Shown: piece after piece, positions 51,772 through 59,155 of the stretch
Layout: every line of letters begins with the position of its first letter
Numbering within the stretch: position 1 is the first letter of the stretch
NCBI GenBank assembly: GCA_020629695.1
Contig: JAHDCV010000005.1
Coordinates: 9,810-73,809 of the forward strand
DNA: 64,000 bases
From: Acidimicrobiales bacterium
Lineage (GTDB): Bacteria; Actinomycetota; Acidimicrobiia; Acidimicrobiales; SZUA-35
Direction of reading: 5' to 3'
The notes under the pieces: generated by a model
Database searches by the model: none
Seen by the model: only the letters and a program-made list of their open reading frames with translations
What the model was told of the DNA's origin: nothing
Made by a program: the position numbers and the translations under genes

Positions 51772-51809
51772 TCGATCGACGACTCATCCGTCGATCGTGA
51801 CGCAGCACC

Positions 51810-51815
51810 TACGAT
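51810..51815 (+). promoter_or_regulatory. -10 hexamer TACGAT, leaderless
   Basis: It ends 6 nt before the ATG at 51822. Confidence 0.6.
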
Positions 51816-51821
51816 CGCATC

Positions 51822-52190
51822 ATGAGTCTCGAACGAGTCACCGAGATCTGCGGCCGACTGCCGGAATGGGAGCGGGTCGACATCGAGGCCTGGGGTGGAG
51901 AACCGACGTTCCGCATCCGCGGTAAGAACTTCGTCTTCTCGAGCCACGACGGCCGGATCCTGAGCTTCAAGCTCGGCAAGGAGGAGGCCCACGCCGTCGT
52001 CGCATCCGACGACGAGTGCGACCCGACGGGCTACGGCCTCGGCCGACATGGCTGGATCACCCTCGTGATGACGGCGACACCGGACGACGACCGTTGGGAC
52101 GAGATCGAGGAGTGGATTCGTACGAGCTACACGCTCGTCGCCCCGAAGAAGCTGGCACGTGCGGTGCTGGAGGCCGACGGCCTCGGCTGA
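51822..52190 (+). CDS. MmcQ/YjbR-family protein
   Basis: A 122-aa small protein of the MmcQ/YjbR (CyaY-like fold) family: GGEPTFRIRGKNFVFSSHDGRILSFKL, GWITLVMTATPDDDRWDEIEEWIRTSYTLVAPKKLA. The family is sometimes annotated as DNA-binding; the evidence is weak and the function is unknown. It is leaderless (TACGAT). It is convergent with the hypothetical membrane protein, with a 9-nt gap. Confidence 0.88.
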   Translation: MSLERVTEICGRLPEWERVDIEAWGGEPTFRIRGKNFVFSSHDGRILSFKLGKEEAHAVVASDDECDPTGYGLGRHGWITLVMTATPDDDRWDEIEEWIRTSYTLVAPKKLARAVLEADGLG

Positions 52191-52199
52191 GCCCCCCGG

Positions 52200-53273
52200 T
52201 CAGCCGCCGACGGCGACCACGCCGTCGACGAGCCACGTCGGGTCGCCACACGCACGAGCTCGCTCGACGAACCACGGCGACGCGATCACGGACGGAGACA
52301 ACACGCCGAACGTCTCCACGAGCCCTGCCACGCTCGAGTGGAACCCGACGCACTCGTCGAGCTCCCGGTCGTCCACCTCCGGGATCGCCAACGGGTCGAT
52401 CGGGGCGGGGGAGGGGGTGGCCACGAACGCCGCGGCGCCGTCCTCCACCGCGGTGGCCGTGGTCGAGTCGGCCCCGAGGACGCTGCTGGTCGTGGCCCCG
52501 GGAACCGTCGTGGTGTCCGACGCCGACGAACGGAACGCCGGCGCCGGGACCGTGTGCCAGCCAGTCGCGTCGGTGACCGGCGTTCTCACCACGATCGGGA
52601 TCTCGAGGTCATCGCTCGTGATCTCCGCCTCGACGACGATCGGTGCGACCTCGATGGTCACACCGGTGGGGGCCGGCACCGACGTCGATGCGGCGGCGAC
52701 GTCCATTCCATCACTGGTGTCGTCGGGGTCGAGCGGGATCAGGGCGGCGAGTGTGACGGCGACGAGCGAGGTCACGGCGGCGACGCCGGCGATCGTGATG
52801 GCGGGCGCCCGCCCCGCGCCGCGTCCGGCGGGATCGAGCGCACCCGTCGCCCGGATCGATCGTCGGACACCGGCGAGCGACCGTCGGTCGTCGGGGGACA
52901 GCATCGGATCCTCGACCAGACGACGGATCTCCTCCCGCACCGCCAACCGGTCCCAGGTGGCGGCCGTGCCGTCATGCCGCTCGAGCTCGCCCCGGAGCCG
53001 ACGCAGGCGGGCCGCGACCGGCCCCGAAGCCTCACCCTCCGCCGCATCCACGGCCTCGACGAGGCCGTCCCACGACGATCCGGCGAGCTCGCTGGTCGCT
53101 CGGGCCTGCCACCATCGGGCGAGGGCGTATCCCGCCGCGGCGACACCGACGAGGCTCGCCGACCAACGCACCGGCGCACCCGGCGCCGCGACCACCACGA
53201 CCCCCGCGACGAAGAGCGCCACCATCGCCGCCAGCCAGGTCATTCGGGTCGATGTCGGGTCGCCGTTCCGCAC
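52200..53273 (-). CDS. Hypothetical two-segment membrane protein
   Basis: A 357-aa protein. Two N-terminal membrane helices (about 12-30 and 37-52) precede a cytoplasmic helical region with SPDDRRSLAGVRRSI. A third helix (about 153-176, APAITIAGVAAVTSLVAVTLAALIPL) leads to a Ser/Thr-rich external part and a C-terminal domain with two Cys (ELDECVGFHSSVAG and RARACGDPTWLVDG). The GTG at 53273 has TAGGGT 9 nt upstream. I do not recognise the family. Confidence 0.65.
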   Translation of the reverse strand: MRNGDPTSTRMTWLAAMVALFVAGVVVVAAPGAPVRWSASLVGVAAAGYALARWWQARATSELAGSSWDGLVEAVDAAEGEASGPVAARLRRLRGELERHDGTAATWDRLAVREEIRRLVEDPMLSPDDRRSLAGVRRSIRATGALDPAGRGAGRAPAITIAGVAAVTSLVAVTLAALIPLDPDDTSDGMDVAAASTSVPAPTGVTIEVAPIVVEAEITSDDLEIPIVVRTPVTDATGWHTVPAPAFRSSASDTTTVPGATTSSVLGADSTTATAVEDGAAAFVATPSPAPIDPLAIPEVDDRELDECVGFHSSVAGLVETFGVLSPSVIASPWFVERARACGDPTWLVDGVVAVGG

Positions 53274-53330
53274 GCGGCCCCGACCCTAGAAGACGGCGAC
53301 GCTGTCGACGAGCCGTGCGAGACTCAGCGC

Positions 53331-54704
53331 ATGACGACGCCGCCGCTCGATGACGCCCGCCTGGAACCGCACACGCGGCAGCGGCTCGACGAACAGGTCG
53401 TGTATCCGTGGGCCGACGTGTCGGTGCGCTCCACGCCGAGGACCTTCCTCGCACGGGGCGACGGCGTGTACGTCTGGGACACCGATGGGAACCGATATCT
53501 CGACGGACCGGGCGGGATGTGGTGTGTCAACGTCGGCCACGGACGGGCCGAGATCGCCGATGCCATGGCGGCACAGGCCACGACGCTCGGCTATTCCTCG
53601 CCGTGGTCGTTCGGATCCGACGCAACGCTCGAACTCACGCGCCGACTCGTCGCCGAGAGTCCGGGCGACCTCGATCACGTCTTCTACACGACGTGTGGTT
53701 CGACGGCGGTCGACTCCGCGTTGCGCTTCGTCTTCTTCTACAACAACTGCCGCGGCAAGCCGGACAAGAAGCAGATCATCGCCCGGGTGAACGGCTACCA
53801 CGGTTCGACCTTCCTCACCGGCACGGTGTCGGGCAAGACGTCCGACAAGGCCCACATGGAGATGGTGGACGGCCTCGTCCATCACGTGAGCGAACCCAAG
53901 CCCGCCGATCGTCGAGCGGGACAGACCGTCGAGCAGTTCTGCGACGAACTCGTCGAGGAGTTCGAGTCGGCCATCGTCGACATCGGACCGGACCGGGTCG
54001 CCGCGTTCATCGCCGAACCCGTGCTCGGGTCCGGGGGAGTGGTGGTGCCACCCGCGGACTACCACCGCCGCATGCTCGAGGTGTGCCGCCGCCACGACGT
54101 GCTCTACATCTCCGACGAGGTGGTCACGGCGTTCGGTCGGCTCGGTCACCTCTTCGCCTCGGAGCACGAGTTCGGCATCGTGCCCGACCTCATCACCACG
54201 GCCAAGGGCTTGACGTCGGGTTACGTGCCGATGGGTGCGGTGTTCATCTCGGCCCGGTTGTTCGACGAGCTCCGGGATCTGCGGGCCGACCCGACGTATT
54301 TCACCAGTGGGTTCACGTACTCGGCGCACCCGGTCGCCGTCGCCGCCGCGTCCGCCAATCTCGACATCATCGAGCGTGAGGAACTGATCGCGCACGTACG
54401 CGATGTCGGGCCGTACTTCCAGCAACGGCTGGGGGAGTTGTCCGACCTCGAACCGGTCTGGGACGTCCGCGGCGTCGGGTTGATGGGCGCGGTCGAGGTC
54501 CGTCTGCCCGGCACGGCCGCCGACGACGCACGCAACGCCGCCTTCCTGGCCACCGTCGACCGGCTCTGCCAACAACGCGGCCTGATCCTGCGGCCCGTCT
54601 ACTCGAGTTGTGTGCTCTCTCCGCCACTCGTGATCACGAGAGCGGAGATCGACCAACTCGCCGACACGCTCCGGAGTGCACTCGTCGACGCGGCGACGGC
54701 CTGA
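53331..54704 (+). CDS. Class III (omega) aminotransferase, PLP-dependent
   Basis: A 457-aa fold-type I aminotransferase. It has DGVYVWDTDGNRYLDGPGGMWCVNVGHG, the cofactor loop CGSTAVDSALRF, LYISDEVVTAFGRLG (Asp for pyridine N) and Schiff-base K292 in TTAKGLTSGYVPMGA. It belongs to the omega-amino acid:pyruvate group; the donor is unknown. The ATG at 53331 has GAGACT 6 nt upstream. It ends 55 nt before the dif-like site and faces azlD. Confidence 0.92.
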   Translation: MTTPPLDDARLEPHTRQRLDEQVVYPWADVSVRSTPRTFLARGDGVYVWDTDGNRYLDGPGGMWCVNVGHGRAEIADAMAAQATTLGYSSPWSFGSDATLELTRRLVAESPGDLDHVFYTTCGSTAVDSALRFVFFYNNCRGKPDKKQIIARVNGYHGSTFLTGTVSGKTSDKAHMEMVDGLVHHVSEPKPADRRAGQTVEQFCDELVEEFESAIVDIGPDRVAAFIAEPVLGSGGVVVPPADYHRRMLEVCRRHDVLYISDEVVTAFGRLGHLFASEHEFGIVPDLITTAKGLTSGYVPMGAVFISARLFDELRDLRADPTYFTSGFTYSAHPVAVAAASANLDIIEREELIAHVRDVGPYFQQRLGELSDLEPVWDVRGVGLMGAVEVRLPGTAADDARNAAFLATVDRLCQQRGLILRPVYSSCVLSPPLVITRAEIDQLADTLRSALVDAATA

Positions 54705-54725
54705 ACGACGACGGGGTGCCGCCAT

Positions 54726-54739
54726 GGGCCGTCCGGCCC
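54726..54739 (+). terminator. Weak GC hairpin between convergent genes
   Basis: GGGCC GTCC GGCCC can fold (5-bp stem), with an overlapping alternative pairing to GGGGCC further on. There is no U-tract, so termination is only possible. Confidence 0.3.
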
Positions 54740-54759
54740 GGAGGGGCCGAAAGACCCAT

Positions 54760-54787
54760 GTGCTGCATAATGACGCTTATGTCGGTT
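54760..54787 (+). other. dif: dif site, XerC/XerD chromosome-dimer resolution
   Basis: A 28-bp site with XerC half GTGCTGCATAA (54760-54770), a 6-bp centre TGACGC (54771-54776) and XerD half TTATGTCGGTT (54777-54787). The inner palindrome CATAA-N6-TTATG is the invariant core of bacterial dif sites (E. coli has GCATAA-N6-TTATGT). It lies in an AT-richer patch between two convergent genes, where dif is normally found. It implies that the replication terminus is here. No recombinase gene or mobile-element border is adjacent, so an integrated Xer-dependent element is less likely. Confidence 0.85.
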
Positions 54788-54807
54788 TTGGTATCCGAAT
54801 TCCGGGG

Positions 54808-55116
54808 CTAGGCACCGACGGCCCGTGCCGCCGCCGTGGCGGCCGCAGCGAGCACCACGACGAGCACGAACGGCGCCCGCCGCCACAGCGCGATCGCCGC
54901 AACGGCCAGACCGACGGCGCGGGCGTCGAGTCGCCAGGCGCCGGCGTCGGTGAAGGTCGCCACGACGACGAGCGCCGCGAGCAGCGGCGCGGGCAACAGT
55001 TCGGCGAGACGGTCGACGACGGGCGGCAGCTCACGGCCGCCGAGCAGCAACGGTCCGGCCGACTTGAACAGGTAGGTGACGGCTGCGAGGGACAGCAATG
55101 CGAACCAGACGGTCAT
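54808..55116 (-). CDS. azlD: AzlD-family branched-chain amino acid exporter, small subunit
   Basis: A 102-aa membrane protein with about four hydrophobic segments. It begins MTVWFALLSLAAVTYLFKSAGPLLLGGRELPPVVDRLAELLPAPLLAALVV, the usual AzlD order. It overlaps the azlC stop by 4 nt. With AzlC it would export leucine, valine or analogues. It is the last gene before the dif site on this side. Confidence 0.9.
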   Translation of the reverse strand: MTVWFALLSLAAVTYLFKSAGPLLLGGRELPPVVDRLAELLPAPLLAALVVVATFTDAGAWRLDARAVGLAVAAIALWRRAPFVLVVVLAAAATAAARAVGA

Positions 55117-55865
55117 GACCCCTCCCCCGCCGATTCGATCGATCTCGCCGAGCGGGGCTCCCACGGGCGCACGATCGACACCGCAGCCGCTGCGGCGACG
55201 ATCGGCACACCGGCGGGAACGAACGGGACGAGCAGAAAGGCGATGACCGCACCGAGGCCGGCGATCCGCCGTTGCTCGCCATCCGCGAGCCGGGGCCAGA
55301 TCAAGCCGAGAAACGCCGCCGGAATGGTCGCATCGACACCGAACCGTTCGATCAGGTCGACGGCGTCACCGAACGCGACGGCACCGATGAACGTCGTGAG
55401 GTTCCAGACGACGAAGACGCCGAGCCCGGCGGCGAAGTACCCGTACCGCCGCAGCGCGGGGTCCTCCGAGACCGTGCCGATGGCGGCCGCCTCGTCGATC
55501 ATGAGCTGCGACGCCAGCGCCCGCCACCAGCGAGGGCCCTCGAGCACCGGCGCCATCACCACGCCGTAGGCCAACGACCGCAGCGACAGCAACAGACCAG
55601 CGGTCACGGCGGCCACGGCCGCTCCCCCATCCGCGAGCACCGTGACGGCGGCGAACTGCGAGCCACCGGTGAACACGAGGGTGGAGAACCCCATCGCCTG
55701 GGCCACGGACATGCCGGCTTCGGAACACACGGCCCCGAACGCCACACCGAACGGCGCCACGGCGGCGACGACGGACATCGCGAGCCGCTTCAGACGGCGG
55801 CGGTCGGCGGCCGCCTCGATCGGCTCGGCGCCACGGCAGACGGCGTCGTCCGGTCCCCGATCCAT
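55113..55865 (-). CDS. azlC: AzlC-family branched-chain amino acid exporter, large subunit
   Basis: A 250-aa membrane protein with about seven to eight helices: VAPFGVAFGAVCSEAGMSVAQAMGFSTLVFTGGSQFAAV is the AzlC signature, then LRSLAYGVVMAP and the DEAAAIGTVS loop. TAGGTT lies 7 nt before the ATG at 55865, so the longer frame is rejected. It forms a two-gene operon with azlD, divergent from the DUF427 gene. Confidence 0.92.
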   Translation of the reverse strand: MDRGPDDAVCRGAEPIEAAADRRRLKRLAMSVVAAVAPFGVAFGAVCSEAGMSVAQAMGFSTLVFTGGSQFAAVTVLADGGAAVAAVTAGLLLSLRSLAYGVVMAPVLEGPRWWRALASQLMIDEAAAIGTVSEDPALRRYGYFAAGLGVFVVWNLTTFIGAVAFGDAVDLIERFGVDATIPAAFLGLIWPRLADGEQRRIAGLGAVIAFLLVPFVPAGVPIVAAAAAVSIVRPWEPRSARSIESAGEGS

Positions 55866-55872
55866 CCCGGCG

Positions 55873-55878
55873 AACCTA
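55873..55878 (-). promoter_or_regulatory. -10 hexamer TAGGTT, leaderless
   Basis: It ends 7 nt before the ATG at 55865 of azlC. Confidence 0.6.
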
Positions 55879-55897
55879 GCGGTGCCACGATGCGTCG

Positions 55898-56392
55898 ATG
55901 ACGCCACGACGCATCGAGCCGGGACCGGGCCAGGAGTCCGTCTGGGACTATCCACGACCACCGATCGCCGTGGCGTTCGACGGCACCGTCCGGATCGAGT
56001 TCAACGGGCAGGTCGTCGCCGAGACCACCTCGGCGATCCGGGTGCTCGAGACGTCGCAGGCCCCTGCCTACTACCTGCCGCCGACGGACGTCGCGCTCGA
56101 CCTGTTGGTGCCGATCGCCCGGCAGACGGGATGTGAATGGAAGGGACGTGCGTCATACGTCGACGTCGTCGTCGGTGATCGACGCGCCGCCGGAGCCGGC
56201 TGGCGCTACGACACGCCCACGGATCGCTTCGCCTCGATCGCCGGGTACTACGCGTTCTACGCACAGTCGATGGATCGCTGCCAGGTCGACGACCACGTCG
56301 TCGAGGCCAACGGCGGCGACTTCTACGGCGGATGGATCACCCCGAACGTGGTCGGCCCGTTCAAGGGTGCGCCGGGGACGGCGTTCTGGTGA
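55898..56392 (+). CDS. DUF427-domain protein
   Basis: A 164-aa protein of the DUF427 family, recognised by ESVWDYPRPP, VLETSQAPAYYLPPTDV, TGCEWKGRASYVDV and the ending GGWITPNVVGPFKGAPGT. The family is mostly beta-barrel and widespread in actinobacteria; its function is unknown. CACGAT lies 6 nt before the ATG. It is followed by the DnaJ-domain gene. Confidence 0.9.
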   Translation: MTPRRIEPGPGQESVWDYPRPPIAVAFDGTVRIEFNGQVVAETTSAIRVLETSQAPAYYLPPTDVALDLLVPIARQTGCEWKGRASYVDVVVGDRRAAGAGWRYDTPTDRFASIAGYYAFYAQSMDRCQVDDHVVEANGGDFYGGWITPNVVGPFKGAPGTAFW

Positions 56393-56448
56393 GTCACCTC
56401 CGCTGAGCGTCATCGCCGAGGGCGCACCGACCTGCGACAATCGTGACC

Positions 56449-57177
56449 GTGGCAGCTCGTTCGCTCTATGACGTCCTCGGCGTGACGTCGAGCGCGGACG
56501 GCGACACGCTGCGCTCGGCGTTCCGGCAGCGGGCTCGGGTCCTCCACCCCGATCACGGCGGTGACGCGACGGACATGCAGGAGCTCCACGAGGCCTGGAC
56601 CGTGCTGTCGGACCCGACCCGACGTGCGGCCTACGACCGCGAGCTGGAACGAACCGCACCGTCGAGTCGACCCGGATCGACGACGTCGACCACACCCCCA
56701 CCGACCGACGCACCGACGGCGGCACGCCGGCCCGCCGGCTCGGCGGTGCGACGAACGAGTCGACGGCAGGCCTGGGTCGCGGGTGTCCAGGCCCAGATCA
56801 TCCGGCTCAGCCGACTGGCCGGCCGGTCGGCGACCCAGACGATGTTGATCCGTGGGCCGAGGGCCGATCGGGCGGGCTACGAGGCGGTCGTCGCCGACAT
56901 CGTGACGGCGTTGGCCTCCGACACCGAACCCCGACTGCGAGCAGCACGAGCCGCCGGCGCCGCACCACTCGACCTGGGCGTCGCCGCCACCCTCGTCGGC
57001 ATCCGGCTGGAGGCCGAACGCATCCGGAGGGAGACCACGACCGCCGACGACGAGGTCCTCATGCGGGCCGAGCTCCTCGACCGGATGTGGGACGTGCTCG
57101 CCCACGAACTCCCCAGCGGGCTCACCGCTCAACTCGGCGGCAACCCGGACCTCGCCCGTCGCCTTCGACGGCGCTGA
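56449..57177 (+). CDS. DnaJ-domain protein
   Basis: A 242-aa protein with an N-terminal J domain (5-66; HPD at 33-35, so Hsp70 stimulation is possible), a Pro/Ser/Thr/Arg-rich linker and a C-terminal helical domain (about 105-235) with no zinc finger and no DnaJ C-terminal beta domains. It is thus a specialised cochaperone, not DnaJ itself. The GTG at 56449 is chosen because GACAAT lies 7 nt upstream; a GTG two codons earlier is the alternative. Confidence 0.9.
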   Translation: MAARSLYDVLGVTSSADGDTLRSAFRQRARVLHPDHGGDATDMQELHEAWTVLSDPTRRAAYDRELERTAPSSRPGSTTSTTPPPTDAPTAARRPAGSAVRRTSRRQAWVAGVQAQIIRLSRLAGRSATQTMLIRGPRADRAGYEAVVADIVTALASDTEPRLRAARAAGAAPLDLGVAATLVGIRLEAERIRRETTTADDEVLMRAELLDRMWDVLAHELPSGLTAQLGGNPDLARRLRRR

Positions 57178-57199
57178 GCCCGTTCGGGAATTTCCCACG

Positions 57200-58423
57200 G
57201 TGACGACCCCGGTCCGTTCACGGCCGGGCGCCGATGGCCGATGGAACCACATGGGTCACACCGACGCGCGCCGAGATGAACTCGCCGCCACCGCACAGCT
57301 CCATCTGTGTCGCCACCACCGCGCTGCGCTCCTGGTCGATGCGCTCGACCTGCTCGCCGCTCCCCTCGGGCCGGCATCACCCGCCACGCTGGCAGATGTG
57401 TTGCGGTCCTTCCGATGGAAGACCGCCGATGCCGAGCTCAGTGTCGAGATCGAGCCCCCCGACGCGGAGAACTCGGATCTGCTCGTCTCCATCGATCCGG
57501 ATCTCGTGACCGCCCTGCTCGCCTCGATCGCCGTCGCGTCGCATGGTGTCGTCGAGCTCGAGGTCGACGATGTCGCGGTGCGCATCCGCGTCACGGACGC
57601 ACCCGGAACCGACGAGAATGCAGAGGCTGCGATCGGCCTGAGCCTCGCCCTCGTCGACCACGCGGGCCTGGCGGTCGAGGACGGCCGAATCGTGCTGCCG
57701 GCGGTCGCCGACCGCCGAGCCCAGCAGCGTCGAGCCGCACGAGTGCTCGTGGTCGAGGACAACGCGACCAATCAGATTCTCGCCACCAAGCAGCTCCAGC
57801 GCCTCGGCACCGAGCCCGTGATCGCACCGACGGGCCTGCGCGGCGTCGAACTCGCCCGGGGTGAAGCGTTCGACCTCATCCTGATGGACTGGAACCTCCC
57901 CGACATCGACGGCCTCGAGGCAACCCGCCGGATCCGCGCCGAGGGTGCATCGTCCGGCAGCCCGATCGTCGCCATGACCGCGAACGCCATGGCGGGCGAC
58001 CGCGACACCTGTCTCGCCGCCGGGATGAACGACTTCCTCTCGAAGCCGGTGCGGATGGAGGCGATCGGTGACGTCGTCGCGACCTGGACGGCGCGAACAC
58101 GACGAGTCGACCCGACGGTGCTCGGCCATCGGCTCGCGACCGACCTGGGTGGACGAGACGTCGCCCGAGCCGTGGCGGCGTCGTTTCTCGACGAACTCGA
58201 ACCCCGGATCGATGCGATCCTCGGCTCCGACGGTGAGACTCGACGACGCGCCGCCCACACCCTGAAGTCGACGGCGTCACTGATGGCGCTCGACGACCTC
58301 TCGACGATGTGTGCCGACATCGAACTCGGCCGTGTCGAACCGGATGCGGTCGAGCTGCGAGCCGAGGCCGACGACGCCAGGTCACTGCTCCGTCTGATGA
58401 TCGCCACCCTGGCGAACAGCTGA
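57200..58423 (+). CDS. Response-regulator/Hpt phosphorelay protein with degenerate ATPase-like N-terminus
   Basis: A 407-aa protein. The REC domain (181-298) has phospho-acceptor D230 in LILMDWNLPDIDG and K282 (FLSKPV), and the sequence RVLVVEDNATNQILA is typical of hybrid-kinase receivers. It is followed by an Hpt domain (303-405) with H353 in AAHTLKSTASLM. Residues about 25-170 keep traces of a kinase dimerisation/ATPase module (VSIDPDLVTALLASIAVAS, AEAAIGLSLALVDHAGLAVEDGRIVL) but lack clear N/G boxes. It could relay phosphate with the kinase at 59152. GAATTT lies 6 nt before the GTG. Confidence 0.88.
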   Translation: MTTPVRSRPGADGRWNHMGHTDARRDELAATAQLHLCRHHRAALLVDALDLLAAPLGPASPATLADVLRSFRWKTADAELSVEIEPPDAENSDLLVSIDPDLVTALLASIAVASHGVVELEVDDVAVRIRVTDAPGTDENAEAAIGLSLALVDHAGLAVEDGRIVLPAVADRRAQQRRAARVLVVEDNATNQILATKQLQRLGTEPVIAPTGLRGVELARGEAFDLILMDWNLPDIDGLEATRRIRAEGASSGSPIVAMTANAMAGDRDTCLAAGMNDFLSKPVRMEAIGDVVATWTARTRRVDPTVLGHRLATDLGGRDVARAVAASFLDELEPRIDAILGSDGETRRRAAHTLKSTASLMALDDLSTMCADIELGRVEPDAVELRAEADDARSLLRLMIATLANS

Positions 58424-58459
58424 CCTCGACGGCGAGACCGCCCGGGGTCCGGGGTTCGC

Positions 58460-59155
58460 TCAGCTGGCGAGCTCGGGTGCGACCAGACGCAGCCCGACCC
58501 CACGAACGCTGACGACCTTGCCGGTCCAGCCGAGGTCGCGCAGCTTGCTGCGGAGGTTCGACACGTGGGCGTCGATCGCGTGTGACACCCCGTCCCACCC
58601 GGTGCCCCAGATCGCCTCGGCCAAGGCCTCCCGGCTCGCGACCTCGCCGGAACGATGCACCAGATGCTCGAGGATGCGGAACTCGGTCTTGGTCAGCTCG
58701 ACCACCGCATCGGCGAAGGCCACCGTGCGCAGCTCTTCGTCGAGCCGGAGATCCGTCGCGTTCACCGGTTCGATCAACCGCCGTGACCGTCGCATGACCG
58801 CGCCGATACGCGCGTCGAGTTCGATCGCGGAGAAGGGCTTCGTGATGTAGTCGTCAGCACCGGCGGCGAACCCCGCCGCCAGGTCCTGGTCGGCGCGGCG
58901 ACCGGTCACCATGACGATGTAGCTGTCCGTCGTGGTCCGGAGCCGACGACAGACGTCGAGGCCGTCGATGTCCGGGAGCCCCAGATCGAGGATGACGAGG
59001 TCGGGGCGTTGCTGCGCGGCGAGGTCGAGACCGTCGGTTCCGTTCTCCGCCCCGAGGACCTCGAATCCGGCCTGCTCGAGCACGTGGGCTGCGGCGAGGA
59101 AGAACTCGGGTGAGTCCTCGATGATGAGCGCCTTCATGGTTCCGGGGGCCTTCAT
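58460..59155 (-). CDS. OmpR/PhoB-family response regulator
   Basis: A 231-aa DNA-binding regulator. The REC domain (8-120) has phospho-acceptor D57 in LVILDLGLPDIDG and a Lys in YITKPF. The winged helix (130-228) has LTKTEFRILEHLVHRSGEVASREALAEAIWG and DAHVSNLRSKL. It overlaps the kinase stop by 4 nt. An 11-bp-period direct repeat in front of the EAL gene (61908-61926) is a plausible target. A second Met six codons in (MKALIIEDS) may be the real start. Confidence 0.93.
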   Translation of the reverse strand: MKAPGTMKALIIEDSPEFFLAAAHVLEQAGFEVLGAENGTDGLDLAAQQRPDLVILDLGLPDIDGLDVCRRLRTTTDSYIVMVTGRRADQDLAAGFAAGADDYITKPFSAIELDARIGAVMRRSRRLIEPVNATDLRLDEELRTVAFADAVVELTKTEFRILEHLVHRSGEVASREALAEAIWGTGWDGVSHAIDAHVSNLRSKLRDLGWTGKVVSVRGVGLRLVAPELAS

